From Capitella teleta (lineage: Eukaryota > Annelida > Polychaeta > Capitellidae), in contig KB308242.1 in NCBI GenBank assembly GCA_000328365.1, forward strand, positions 241,847 through 305,846: a stretch of 64,000 nt of DNA. Direction: 5' to 3'. This document shows positions 13,007-24,781 of this stretch, piece by piece (position 1 is the stretch's first letter; every line of letters begins with the position of its first letter). The notes under the pieces were generated by a model. It was not told the DNA's origin. It worked only from the letters and a program-made list of their open reading frames with translations, and did not search any database. The translations under genes and the position numbers were made by a program.

Positions 13007-13916
13007 GTGCGATACAGGCCCACTCATGTACCTGTACATGCATACTCATAATAATACATGTTGAAGAAAAATGCGGTTTTGGGGGCTTCACCGGATGGTT
13101 GAGCGAAAAGTTCACATCTGATAGCCCTAGCTTGCATGGTGTCCGGTACATGTGCATGTATGCCCTAGTAAAACCGCCTAAAATTCCAAGGTGGGAACTT
13201 TTTATATAAGTACCTGCATATATATATAGCACGCAAGCTGGACTTTTACGTTTACTTTTAGCTTGACAGCTTTTATTACATGAACCGTAAAGCTTTTCCT
13301 GATGTGGGTAGAATAAGGATGTTCCGTCTGATACGCGTTTTATTCTTTTGTTTTAAGCGTTTTTGATACGAATGGAAAATCATAGCATCAGACATTAGCG
13401 GCAAATTCCAACATGACCCTTAAAATTGACCCTTTTTCGAAGTGAATCGCGTATCAACACCCGTGTTAAAACACGTTTTTATTGACCTGAGTAATTCTAA
13501 TTCCAGGAAAATGTGAGCAGAACAATACAAGCTCGTTCCTTGATAGGTGGATGTCGCCTTGGATGTTTGACAACTTGACACAAGGCGTTATGATTGAGAG
13601 AGTTATTATTGGGCAGTACGATGTGCAAGTGTTGCAAGCAAGTGTTGAGGCAGTCATTAAACATTGAAAAGTTGGTAGGTGGCTACGCGCATAAATAACA
13701 TTAATTTCTGGTCACATTTCAGCACAGGCTTAATTTTTTGCCATAATCAATTAGTAAAATGAGAAGTGATGCTACACACATCAGGAAGTTAGTATTGTTG
13801 TAATAACATTCAAGTGAAGCTAGTTCAAACAGCATTTTGAATTAGCACTTGCATATTCACAAATTGATGACAAATCATGAGTGAGAATTGAAGCAGGAAA
13901 TACATGGAAATGATTT

Positions 13917-13922
13917 TTATTC
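13917..13922 (-). terminator. AATAAA polyadenylation signal of PSMB4
   Basis: Minus-strand AATAAA about 70 bases after the PSMB4 stop codon. Confidence 0.65.
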
Positions 13923-13990
13923 GGCTGTTCATTGAGTACAAACACAAACATTGATGAGAAACGAATGCTCTTCCTTCAGCAGGAGCAACA

Positions 13991-14886
13991 TCACTGGATT
14001 CCCCTGCAAAAGAAACACAATATTGAATAAATCAGCATCATGATTACGATTAGCTAATGAGCTCAAAACTGAAGAGAAACTCACTTGGCAACATGAGCCA
14101 CAGACCAGTCAGTCTTAGAAGACAGAGGTCCTTCTATTCTGACGCCATCCTTTGTGACGATCGCCAATTGATACTGCAAAAGAATTTATGCTGGGCGGGC
14201 AGAGAGAGGTTCAGAGTCACTGACCCTGTTCCAAGAGCGGGCATCTCGATAGAAGAGGACACGCAAAGCCCTGTCAATCAGTTGCTTGGCATCTGCTTCA
14301 GTCATTTTGGGATTCTTCTCTAAGCCATCTCTGAGCATTGGCTGTGAGCAAACAAAGTAAAATAAACGTGTGGACGGCAGAACATCAGACTTACAGCAGC
14401 CAGGTAAGAACCGAAGCCTGTTGCTACTGTATCGTTGGTGTAGGCTACTCCAAGCTTGTCAATATACCCAAGGTAACTGGAATAGAAACACATTAAAACA
14501 CAAGAACAATGCAAACAGCAAAGATAACTCACGGTTCTCCGTCCTGCAGACCTCCAATCACAAGAGTGTTCCACAGAGGGTTGAAGTTGGATCGCTTGTG
14601 GTACATGATGCGAGTGAGCCAGTTGAAGAGTGACTTGGGGGTGTAGTTGAAGCCATCGTTGAGGTTGTCTTCATCCAGGACCTTCTGCTCAATCATGGCC
14701 TTCAGGTGCTGGTAGTCTGCGTAGTCACCTCCTGCTCCGAGCACTGAGCACTCGTTCACCTTCATCACTCGTGGGCAGTCACGGAAGCGAGCCAGAGAGC
14801 CATAGGAGCCAAGGGTGTCAGCCGCAATTATGATGCCTCCGTCAAACTTGACACCAAGCACAGATGTTCCTGTTACCATTGGGTGT
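13991..14886 (-). CDS. PSMB4: Proteasome subunit beta type-4, N-terminal exon not found
   Basis: Non-catalytic beta-ring subunit (beta7) of the 20S proteasome core. Minus-strand exons: 14886-14533, 14476-14395, 14341-14225, 14173-14085 and 14003-13991 (ends GIQ, stop). Introns are 56, 53, 51 and 81 bases. The translation tracks human PSMB4 throughout: [69 protein letters not shown], and [20 protein letters not shown]. The family has an N-terminal propeptide of about 45 residues before this point. The acceptor at 14886 needs a phase-2 upstream exon, which I could not locate between 14887 and 17500. An AATAAA follows at 13922. Identity is near certain. Confidence 0.95.
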
Positions 14887-15965
14887 CTATGGAAAAACGC
14901 AGGGTGTAAGGATGCAAAAAAAAGGGTTGTTCAAGGGCAGAATGATAAATATAATCGATCTGCAACAAGGTATACTGACATTGAAAAAAAATTCTATAAT
15001 AAAAGCAGTTAACTATCATGCTTCGAGCTTTAAATCCAAGTCCAACCCCCAATGGCCATGTGAATGATGTGATGATTCTTCGGTATTTTATTGGCACAAG
15101 ACTGGCATCTGATCATCTGACACACCAAATCTCAGAATCAATTAGACAAAATTTCATGTCACAAATTTTTCGGATTGAATTCAGGTTAAGGTGTTATTTT
15201 TCTATCATGCACTAATGCATAGAGCCTGATAGAGGGGATGATCGGGGGGTTGTTTGCGTGACTTCATAACATAATCGCTTTCAGCCTTCCATGTGTTGAC
15301 TCATGGAACTTCCATGACAGTTCTTATTGCTGTTTAAAAAGGTACTCAACTGTGAATGTATTAATCACCTGTAAATGATGATAACAAGCCATAGGAGGCT
15401 TCTGCCACCTTTAATTATTGAAATATTTCTAATTAGCTTGACCAACTAGCTGACACTGTCATCTCAAATGGAAGCTTTGGGTCTAAAGAAGTCATGCCGC
15501 CACATTCCATTTAGAAGATATAATTGATAACAAAGGCGGGACTATCTTTCATTTCCATTGACATGCATCGATGTTTATCGCAGCTGCCTGTTTCCTGACG
15601 GCCACCTCATACGTGAACCCTTATTATCAACATTAAACCAAGGTGTGGAAGCACATCAGGCCCTTCCGCAGGCCATTATGGGCCTGCAGGGCCACAGTCC
15701 CTTTGCTGTAAACATGCTTGCACTGCCACGCCTTATTTTTGCCGGGGTTCGATATTACTCCCGGGGTTCTTAGAATTTCCGATTAGGTTTAATAATTATC
15801 CAGAATACTTTGTGGTTTTTAAGACTGGATTAAGGTACATAAATACCCATTGACATCATTTCATACAGATTAAGTGAGTGTTGGATAAATCCATTTTCTG
15901 AATGTCCCCACAAATTATGGCGAAATGGAGTTAAGACTTAAGAATGCCTCAGATTTCGAATCCCG
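14887..15965. other. Interval upstream of PSMB4, no recognisable exon
   Basis: The missing PSMB4 first exon should lie here or further right, but no candidate with the propeptide pattern and a phase-2 donor was recognised. Stops are frequent in all frames. Confidence 0.4.
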
Positions 15966-16200
15966 CTATTCGGACATCAGTGCGTGCACGCAACGCATCA
16001 TAACCGACGTCCAATTGAAAGATACTTTATTCTCAGCTAAGCATTTAGCTTGCACACAGCTGAATGTCCTGGACCATCCAGTGATATCAATCATATCATC
16101 CAGCCACATTCTACGGGGCCTGCCCCTTACACCAGAGACGGTCTTAGTAAGTGGCTCTAAGGGCTGATGCCAGATGGACAGGCAATGCCAGATGGGATTC
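15966..16200 (-). mobile_element. C-terminal tail of a LINE ORF2
   Basis: Minus-strand translation contains VRGRPRRMWLDDMIDITGWS followed by residues aligned to the usual C-R-L-A-x-D-R-x-x-W-R tail, then a stop. The G-R-P-R-x-x-W-x-D-D signature ends the ORF2 protein of many endonuclease/RT LINEs of the kind seen at 18739-19686. It has the same orientation as that RT fragment but is 2.4 kb away and separated by other elements, so it is probably a separate 5'-truncated copy. Confidence 0.65.
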
Positions 16201-16334
16201 AAGATGCTGTGAGACGCAATAGCCAACTTGAGAAGCCAAAACATTGAAGTGCAAGTGAGTGGTTTAGTCACAATCAAATATCAAAATCACTTTAACCTAT
16301 AACATTCGTAGCAACCAACTGAGGATCGTAGTTC

Positions 16335-16560
16335 ATGGTGAAGATCTACAAGCCTTTCCTCCAACACATTGCTCAAAACCTGACAGACAGCTTCCCCGAC
16401 CTGCCTCTACTGGAAAGATTTGGCATCTTCACCTTGCCTGAAGAACAGTTGGTCGACACTACAAATGGAAGGAAGGAGATTGGAGATCTGACCAATCATT
16501 CAACCTGGACCTTGACCAGGCCCAGATGGAGTAGCGTCAGATTTGTGCCTCTGCAAGACT
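16335..16560 (+). mobile_element. Possible hAT-type transposase scrap
   Basis: The open frame begins MVKIYKPFLQHIAQNLTDSF and continues PDLPLLERFGIFTLPEEQ. This resembles the segment after the catalytic core of hAT-like transposases, where a helix pattern of the form xxPYVxxLxxNLxxRFPDxxLLxAFxIFxP is common. It is short, with no partner domains, terminal repeats or duplication visible. It could instead be an exon of a domesticated relative. Confidence 0.35.
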
Positions 16561-17533
16561 GTGCCTCGGAAAGGTGAAGAGGTCAAGGAGTTGATCACTT
16601 TTTATTTCCGTTAATAAAACTACTGCATGTGTTGTCAGATTGTCTTCATTTCATATTACATGCAGGTTACTGTGGTTTAATAAAGTTGTCCATGTACCTC
16701 GCCCGACACTACTTTTGCTGCATACTGACTGCAAGGCTCCACACTCAGCCCATCGCATGAGAAATATAGACATATTATCCGACAAATCCTTGTGTTTAAG
16801 CCCTCGAGACATTAGATGGTACATTTATGCTCCAAGAAAAAACAATATGAGCCAGTGATTCGGCTTCGGCTCCGGCGAATAATAGACTTCCGAAGCTTCG
16901 GCTTTGGCAATTCAGCCTTTTACATAATTCGGCCAGCTCTAATTTATACGTATTCCTTTGTGAAGACTCGGTATAAATCACGTGCGCAACTGCAAGGAAA
17001 GATAGGCCGCATATTAAACTGCTTAGCGCGGGAAAATTGTATGCGCATGCGTGTATGTTTACTTTGTACTACGCAGGCACAGTACTCTGGTTTATTTATA
17101 ACACCTGGAGAGCAGGTCATGTGACACGACAATCTGAAAGCGGGGAGAAACCTGTTATGTCACTTTTTTTCGGTGCGGATCCATTTTACGTTAGTTTATG
17201 GGACTGGTTTCGGACGCAATTTGGTACCAGGCTCTACCTTACATTACTCTGCAGCGCCTGGTACCTTCATAAATCTCATTACAAGTGTAGAATTCTAGAA
17301 ATCATCATTATCATGATTCGCAAACTGGGCTTGAATGCGTTTACCATACAGCGGGACCCGAAATAATTTGGATAATAAATAAAGCGGGGTATCTACTTAT
17401 TGAATAATAGAATTATGCAAATAAATACGAATACAAATACTGAAATAGTGAAATACTAATAAAACTTGTTTCAAATTAATCATTTATCATTTCATGTAGT
17501 TGAGTTGGCTGCTCATCATCAGCCTGATGCAGG

Positions 17534-18632
17534 CACAGGGAGTCTTACCAGTGGGCTCTGGATACATGGAATGCCTATGTAGCCTTCTAGATAGTATATA
17601 ATAATATCAAGGGAAGTCACTGATTTCTCACCAGAACAATAACAAAGCCTCGGAACCTACATTCCCCTCACGGGAGAGAGCTGAGGCTTCGGATCTGGCA
17701 AGATTATGAATAAATGAACCTATAGACACCAAAAACTCCGCACGGCAGTGACTAATTAGTCATTAATTGCACAAAAATGCTTCCATTTCCAAAACGACTA
17801 CCAACGGGCACGATCGCTGCAGCATTCGACCTTCACCTTAACAAGCCGCTCAGTGATTGATCAATAATAGTCCAGCTGAGAAATGCAATTGAAATTAATC
17901 AGAGCATTCACTCGATAGAGATCAGTCCAGCAGTACGATTCTATAAATTATTGGATGCATATAACAGTATTCAGATAATTTTATAGTTCGTAATACTGGT
18001 TATAAATTCTAAAGTCATTAGATAGATAACACAACATGTTGTGAGGTATATAAAACGATTCTAAACCTATACACCAGAGGGCGCTGTGTGTGTCGTCTGC
18101 TAATTCCCGTCAAGTCAACTTACTTAAATGCAATGTGTCTTTTAACTCTAACTCCTTTTTCTAACCTATTCCATGCTCAATTTGACTCTCAGAATAGCTT
18201 TTATTGTTCGAGAGACAATTACAGACAGGATGTTTCACTCTAAAGCCAATCTGTTAAATTAAGAATGTATCCTGAGCTCTACACTTTTGCAGCTCCATTC
18301 CGGTTTTAAGGATTTTATTTCGACATTTAGCGATCGTGAGTTCGCTGCGCGCTGAAAATTTGCTGCGGTCCGACAAAATGGATGCATCGTACCCGTTGCT
18401 AGTCGTTTTGCAACTGATTGGATTTTTGGCCAATTAATTAGTAATTAGGCGTTGCCGTACGAGACTATTGGTGTCAATCGTTTCATTTATTGGTGATCTT
18501 GCCAGATCCGAAGTTTCGGCTCCCTCTTTTGAAGAGAAGATTGCTTTCGAGGCAAGCGTCCTAAGATTGACAGGAATCAGTGACTTCCATTGATATTATA
18601 TATATAGACAGAATGCATTCACTGCATTGAGT
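17534..18632. mobile_element. hAT-like MITE, copy split by a nested element
   Basis: Bases 17534-17603 begin CACAGGGAGTCTTACCAGTG and match, in reverse complement, the right half of the intact MITE at 43093-43245. The matching remainder (TATATAGACAGAATGCATTC, then ACTGCATTGAG) resumes at about 18597-18632 and then enters the N gap. The ~1-kb stretch between is a different inverted-repeat element inserted into it. Confidence 0.75.
17604..18596. mobile_element. ~1-kb terminal-inverted-repeat DNA transposon inserted in the MITE
   Basis: The left end reads ATATCAAGGGAAGTCACTGA and the reverse complement of the right end reads ATATCAATGGAAGTCACTGA. Similarity continues imperfectly for about 100 bases (both arms contain TTCGGATCTGGCAAGAT). 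There is no coding capacity inside, so it is non-autonomous. The insertion point is in an AT-rich stretch of the host MITE; the exact target duplication cannot be fixed by eye. Superfamily unknown. Confidence 0.75.
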
Positions 18633-18738
18633 NNNNNNNNNNNNNNNNNNNNNNNNNNNNNNNNNNNNNNNNNNNNNNNNNNNNNNNNNNNNNNNNNNNN
18701 NNNNNNNNNNNNNNNNNNNNNNNNNNNNNNNNNNNNNN
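18633..18738. other. Assembly gap (106 N)
   Basis: Run of N. It hides the junction between the split MITE and the LINE RT fragment. Confidence 1.
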
Positions 18739-19686
18739 GTCTGCCTTTTTGGAGATGACCATGGTGACAGTTTTCTTTGTGTCGAGTCCAAGCCCAACGT
18801 TTTCACTTTCTGTGTCAACAATGTCCAATAGGTGATGTAAGTCTCCTTCTGAACTTGCTATCGATACAGTATCGTCAGCATATCTGAGGTTATTGATATT
18901 ATGACCTCCAACTTTGATGCCTAGGAGTCCCTTGAGCTCTGGCATTATATATTCACTGTATATCAAAAACGAGTCCGGCGACAGAACACAACCTTGACAA
19001 ACTCCTCTTCGTATTTTAACAGGTGAGCCCAATTCATTTTCATGTCTTACCCATGCTGTCTGTTGCCAGTACAGGTCTTTCATTATCCTAAGATCTTTGC
19101 CATCAATGTTCAAATTCTGTAATATTCTTATCACAAGTTTGTGGTTGTTCGTATCAAACGCTTTAGTGTAATCCATAAAACAAAGGTAAAGATCATCTTG
19201 CATTTCAATTGCTCTTTCTGTCGATATAGATCGCATTCCTTGTCCCTTTGCCCTCCACAAAGCCACATTGCACTTCCGCCACCTCTTGCTTGATTTTATT
19301 TCTATTCCGCATCATGATGATACGTAGCAGTATTTTGGTTATATGGCTCATAAGGCCAATAGTGCGATGCTGACCACATTCAGTCGCACCTGGTTTCTTT
19401 GAGAGAGATATGAATACTGATTTCAGTAGATCTTCTGGGACGTTTCCTGTATCGTATATCTTGTTCAGAATGTTAGTGAGCTTTTGCACACCAAGATCTT
19501 CTAATGCACTAAACATTTCCACGGTTACACCATCGGCTCCAGTTGCCTTTCCGGTCTTTTTCTTCAATTCAAAGCGTTTCTCACCTCCTCTGCCAAGATA
19601 GCTGCCCCTTCTTCATTATACTCCACAGTGAAATTGTCATCTCTCTCGCTGTTGTACAGTTCTTGTATGTACTCTGTCCATAAAAT
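18739..19686 (-). mobile_element. LINE reverse transcriptase fragment, broken
   Basis: Minus-strand frames give a non-LTR reverse transcriptase: GKATGADGVTVEMFSALEDL near 19550-19490, the motif FMDYTKAFDT near 19170-19140, a GVCQGCVLSP motif near 19010-18980, and the catalytic YADD in NNLRYADDTVSIASSEGD near 18890-18840. A frameshift lies near 19210-19260, where the two halves overlap in different frames, and another near 19567. In motif A the usual F-x-D-F/Y-x-K-A-F-D is kept; in the region before motif B the normal R-x-G is RRGVCQG. The right side ends exactly at the foldback element starting 19687, the left side in the N gap. This type of RT belongs to the widespread endonuclease/RT LINEs (RTE or CR1-related; clade not resolved). 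Confidence 0.85.
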
Positions 19687-20889
19687 CAGGGCACGAACCG
19701 TTATTTCAATAATCATATTTCGAAACGACAAAGTGTCATGGGTCATGACCGCTAATTCCATGATCATCATAACATGATCGTCATAACACATTTCCATGTG
19801 TTCAATTCTTCTCGTACATTTGGGTTATTGGAATATTGCTCCAATTTCTGATTCAATTTCCATGTTTCTATTCTTCAAACACGAATGGAAAATGCTGTTT
19901 GCGGTCACGAGGTGAGACAAAGATTTCAATTTTCACTATTATTATTTTTATGGATATTTAATCAGGAGGTGGGGCATAGCAAGTTAGCATTGAACAACTG
20001 CCAATCACAGGAGAGTTCAATTTAATTGTGTCTTGTGAGGACATCACCGAAATTCGACCTTGATGAGATGAATATTTCCCATAAAATCGCGACATTTTTT
20101 TTCGTTCATTTATTTATCTTGATTACACTGCTTTATTTCGGCGCTTACAATCCTTCATACACTTTGACGTTCGAGTTCCTCTACCTCCGGCAAATATATG
20201 ATTATAAATTTATGATGAAAAAATATGTACACCCACAATGAAAAGACAATGTAACGAATGTATTTGAAGCATGTATTTGACGCACATGTAATCATGTACA
20301 TTTGTACTTAGACCGAGGGTAGTAATAGCGTACAGTTCTCAGGTAGGCCCATCCCCTCTCGAATTCCGAAATAGTCATCCCAGTTACTAGGTGGTCTCTT
20401 TTTATTATTATCATACTAGTAGTTTACAGCTACATAGTCAACAGAATAATATAATTTTAATGACACAACAATGTCATGATATTATTATTACATTACACGA
20501 CAAGGTCACACAGTGATACAACCATTGATAATCTCGAGGCCATGATCATGAAAATAACCACGCCCCATGCCACCTATCTCATACATATTCATAAATACAT
20601 TTCAGAACACTGATTGGCTGCACGCTGTGCATTCTGAAACCCATTTTAAAGCCGCATTCAGATAAATGGAATAATGCTTCATTATTTCCATAACTCACTC
20701 GCACGAGAAAAATTGAACAAATGAAAATGTGTTGTGACCCATAACTCATTGTGGTTTTGAAAGATGTTTATTGAACAATATTCCAATAACCCACGAGCAT
20801 GAGAAGAACTGAACGCATGAAAATGCGTCATGACCCATAACTCATTGTTGTTTCGAAAGATGGTTATTGAATTAATGGTTCGTACCCTG
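19687..20889. mobile_element. 1.2-kb foldback-type element with ~200-bp inverted termini
   Basis: The left end CAGGGCACGAACCGTTATTT and the reverse complement of the right end (CAGGGTACGAACCATTAATT) match. Similarity runs about 180-200 bases inward, including TTGGGTTATTGGAATATTG at about 19820 against CAATATTCCAATAACCCA at about 20777. The right arm contains two tandem copies of a ~95-base subunit (both with GACCCATAACTCATTG). The interior has no long open frame. CAGGG ends resemble hAT elements, but I see no 8-bp target duplication. Confidence 0.75.
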
Positions 20890-22729
20890 ATTCATGAGGC
20901 ATTATGGGGTTTTACGGCTCCACCCAACCCATTCGGGTGATACGGGGGCCAGAACAAAACCCCTTTACAGTGAAAATACACTAAGTATTTGTTGCATAAA
21001 GAATAGACTGCTCATATTAGTTATCTTAAGGAATAGTTCATGATTGTATTTTTTAATATGTTGGACTTTATCCTTTAATTCCTGTTAATGCTCTTTTTGT
21101 CATCCTTAAAAGCAGCAGCTGTAAAATATAATACATGCACAATCAGGATCCTGGATTAATCAGATGGTTGTTCTTTTGTCTCAGTTGAATCATCCATCTC
21201 CGAGTCCCTGGGCCCTCATTCAGAGATGGAGATAGACTATTGATCAACAACAGCCACTGCCATCAGATATAATAACAGCCAAGCACCAGTGTATAGGCCT
21301 ACACACATACTAACATACCGGCAAATGGAGCACCCATATAGAGGATAGACACCCTCTTTCGATTTTAGCATATATACTAGGCCCGTCTAATGCGCATAAA
21401 TATGCGGCATATGGTCTGCCATACAAAGCTAGCCTATCCCTATGAAAAATCGCCTTTCACCAACAATGCCTCCTAAGTTGCACATAAATACATCACAAAA
21501 CAAAATTTTTAATTATAGCTCAAGTCAGTAGTTGCTGACTCCTCTAGAAATATTCCGTTTTCAACTTTTTATATATTACCGCGGGTGTTTAGATTTAGCT
21601 ACTTTTGCGGCCGCCAGCACCTTTCTTAGTTAAAGTAGAAAGCTAATGATATGGTAATAGTTCATCAGAAAATCTAAAATCCAGGTCGGTTGTTGTGGCC
21701 CCTTGCAAAATATAAAGCTGGCTGTATATAATGCAGCCGTCTGGGACCTGATCATTGAGCATCTTGAGGAGTAGCAGCATGAGTCAGTCATCTCCAGGTG
21801 GCGTCCAATGTTTTACTCTTGCTTGACAGTAATCTGTTGGTCGCAAATCAAGCAAAATGGTTTGTTATTTTGCTCAATGAAGAAGTACCTTCATAGAGGA
21901 AGAATATTATTCCCCCTTGGCAGGGGTCCCCAAACTCCGGACAAAGCCAAGAGGGCAGTTTTCGTCGATGTTGAATTTGGTAGTCCATTGTTTTGTTATG
22001 ATGGGTTGATAAAATTCTACTGAAATTCTATTCTAGTATAATCTGGTGCTTGATACTAGAAGTTGTGTTCCTAGGCGAAAACGCACGAGGTTGGAATTGA
22101 TGTATGCAATTGTATTTGCACATTTTTATTCAACCTTACATATACATAGTGCCACTACTTGATCACTTTAACAAACTTGAAAAGGCATCAACTTGAACTT
22201 ACTCTGACAGTGGACGATAATAGATGAACTTCTCGATTTCCTCATTCTTTCTTGTACTGTGGGGTGTAGTCGAGAACACACAATTTTCACTATGACTATC
22301 AGATAACTCTTCTTGTTTTCCACGGTGCCGTTCGACTTCGAAATTTATACTGCACGGAAAATGTAACCCAGTGCCTAATCTGGATTTATACACTTGAAAT
22401 TAAGTACTAAAATAGGGTGTCACCATTTCACCCGTCCCATGATCATCCATGATTAGATGAGTTGAACTTGAAGAGCTCGACAATTTAATAATTTATTTTT
22501 TAAGTTGGGTATATAGTGTACTGGCCTATTTTCTGAGTGCGTGGTAATTAACATAAGGCCTTTGGCTGTTTTCCCAAATACTCTGCCAAAAGAATTTTGA
22601 GAATTTTTCCCATTCCTCTGTTGAATCTGTATTTTTGAAATTTTATGGTCTATTGGTTGAAATCAGAAAATAGTTATGAGCTTTTTGATTATATTCTAAT
22701 TATCATTAAAAAAAATAGTGAAAAAAAAA
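20890..22729. other. Gene-free, AT-rich interval
   Basis: No exon, RNA gene or complete transposon recognised. A TAGGCCTA word occurs at 21294. Stops are dense in all frames apart from short chance openings. Confidence 0.5.
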
Positions 22730-22801
22730 GGTTCCGCCGGGTTTCGAACCCGGGACCTTCTGCGTGTGAGGCAGACGTGATAACCACTACACCACGGAAC
22801 C
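22730..22801 (-). tRNA. trnV-CAC: tRNA-Val (anticodon CAC)
   Basis: The minus strand folds as a full cloverleaf: acceptor stem GGTTCCG with CGGAACC, A box TGGTGTAGTGG, anticodon stem TCTGC/GCAGA with a loop containing CAC, and a T arm with the canonical B box GGTTCGAACCC. It closely matches animal tRNA-Val-CAC. A run of T follows immediately as the pol III terminator. There is no intron. The strong match and the intact terminator favour a functional gene over a SINE head. Confidence 0.95.
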
Positions 22802-22890
22802 ATTTCATTTTGTAGAAAACACATATTGGTCTATACTAGGGGTCCATACCAGGCTTCATATTTTTTTTTGTATCTATAACATATTATATA

Positions 22891-22980
22891 CAGTCAATCC
22901 TCATTAATCTGCCCTGATTCGTTCCCAGGGATTCTGGTCAAATTAATAAGGGCGTCGGATTAACAAATTCAACTCAGCTG
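22891..22980 (+). mobile_element. Possible pogo/Tigger-like terminus
   Basis: Begins CAGTCAATCCTCATTAATCT after TATA, the CAGT-start, TA-flanked style of pogo-like ends. A related end, CAGTCAGACCTCATTAATCC, lies at about 24476. No inward-facing partner was found, so these are fragments. Confidence 0.4.
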
Positions 22981-23129
22981 GGTCTCTAAATGAGGTCACT
23001 GTGGAATGAAGTTTACCACGAATATCAAAACAATAGCATACACGCTGATTTGCCCAATGTTGATCAAGTAAAGAGAAGTAAAATAATATGATGGATTTTG
23101 AGTTTTGTTTTTATATTATAATTAAATTA

Positions 23130-23883
23130 CAGTATAATCTCGATATGTCGAAGTTTAAGGGACCATCAAAATCACTTCGAGTTATAGAGCCTTCGAGATA
23201 TCATAACATGGATCAAGCATGGAAAAAAAATGAGTCATTGAGTTTTCTCTTCGTAGACACAAGGACAATTGAGAGTACATGCAGAGACGAAAGGATGACC
23301 TAACACTGCCCCCCCTTCACTGCTCATTAATGTACCAAGTAGTACCTTTGAAGTCTTGGGTGCCGATCATATTTTTTCTGATATTGCCGATTTAAAAAGA
23401 TCACAAAACGCTTTGTAGATTTCTGTAATTGTTGCATGTCTTCAAACAATGCTGACCACAAAGGAACAAATTGAATGAGGATGTGCATCTTGTTTTTACA
23501 CCTATTGCAAGCATGAATAGGATTTGGGAGTTACTTTGCTGTCGACTTCAAGAAAGGTATGAATGACGCTGATTGGATGCTCCGAGTCGAGCAATTAGTT
23601 GAGACAGCTTTATTCAATCACAGGCAAAGTTTCTCTAGCATTCAACTATGCATGAAAATTTTGCATACCAGTATTTGAGTTAACTTCGACATAAAGTATC
23701 TTAAGTTACTGACAGGGACGGAAAAAGAGGTCGAGTTATAGAGTTTTTTGAGTCAAGGGAGTTTGATATATCGTTACAAATTCAATGTACGGGTGGGTAT
23801 AGGGAGGGACTTGGGGTTTTGAAATGGCTTCGACTTATAGAGCAATTCAAGTTATGGGAGTTCGACATATTGAGATTATACTG
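23130..23883 (+). mobile_element. Pogo/Tigger-like non-autonomous transposon, complete copy
   Basis: Starts CAGTATAATCTCGATATGTC and ends with the inverted repeat (GACATATTGAGATTATACTG), one mismatch in about 23 bases, flanked on both sides by TA. It is 754 bases with no transposase frame. Sub-terminal repeats of TCGAGTTATAGAG occur at both ends. A second, truncated copy in the opposite orientation lies at 43540-44102. Confidence 0.8.
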
Positions 23884-24264
23884 TATATGCAGAGAAGCAA
23901 TGGATGAAAGTTTAACGGAATATTTCATGCTTTTAGTGACAGTTTGAGCCATGCTTAAGAGTATAGCATGAACACTATAAATGCTTTTGCTTCAAGTGAA
24001 AACATTCTTAGTGTAGTGGACAACAGAATGAACAGCTAGGGAAGATATTGATGATAATCAAATCCACAAATGAGAAATGGAAAAAGCATCTTAGCAAATG
24101 ATATTGAGCCATAATGTGTCATTTACCACATCATGTTTCAAAATCATAATGCCTTTTTTGTGAAACTAAATTTCCGTAACAAATTTTGAGTTGAAAATGA
24201 GCATGTCATTATCGCAAAGATAAAGTACTTTTAACATTACTTGACTGGCCCTGCTGCAGGAAAA

Positions 24265-24329
24265 TGATCCTGTCGGGCTTCGAACCCAGGACATTCTCTG
24301 AGGCAAGGCACAAGTGATTGATACATCAT
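24265..24329 (-). pseudogene. Decayed tRNA-Val-like sequence
   Basis: The minus strand keeps a B-box-like GGGTTCGAAG and pieces of the anticodon arm (TTGCCTCA) in the same order as the intact tRNA-Val at 22730-22801, but the acceptor stem no longer pairs and the A box is lost. It could be a tRNA pseudogene or the head of an old tRNA-derived SINE. Confidence 0.55.
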
Positions 24330-24781
24330 ATAATATTGAATGGAGCAAACGGTATGGACTCCTCTTATAATCCAACTCTTGTTTGAATTCTTCAAATTGA
24401 TCTTTCATTTTCTTGTTGGCTATTTTAATTTTCTTGTCATCTAATGAAAAGTTATAACCGCTTTCATTGTAGAACAGTCAGACCTCATTAATCCGCCTTC
24501 CTCTCTAATTTTTCTTCTCTCTAATTTATTTTTTTTGGGGGGGGGGTTGAGGAGTTTTTGCTACAGTAAAACTTCCCAATGACTGACTGAGTTGCATCAA
24601 AGCGAATTTCTCCGTATCTCAGAGTTGCCCATTATTTCTATTGAATTTCTATTCCATTATTCTCATCAATTCACTCAATGACAATGACTGGGTGCGATTT
24701 CAGAATTCTGCAATTTGGAGTCTCTTTAATTGAACTGATTTCATTTATAATTTTATTTGCAGATTTCAACTTCTGCCCATA

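Noticed and set aside
15558-15773. Candidate first exon of PSMB4 on the minus strand
   Set aside because: No frame gives the proteasome propeptide pattern with a phase-2 donor; similarity was not convincing.
19687-20889. Element as a classical hAT transposon
   Set aside because: CAGGG ends fit, but no 8-bp target duplication and no transposase are seen, so only a foldback-type label is supported.
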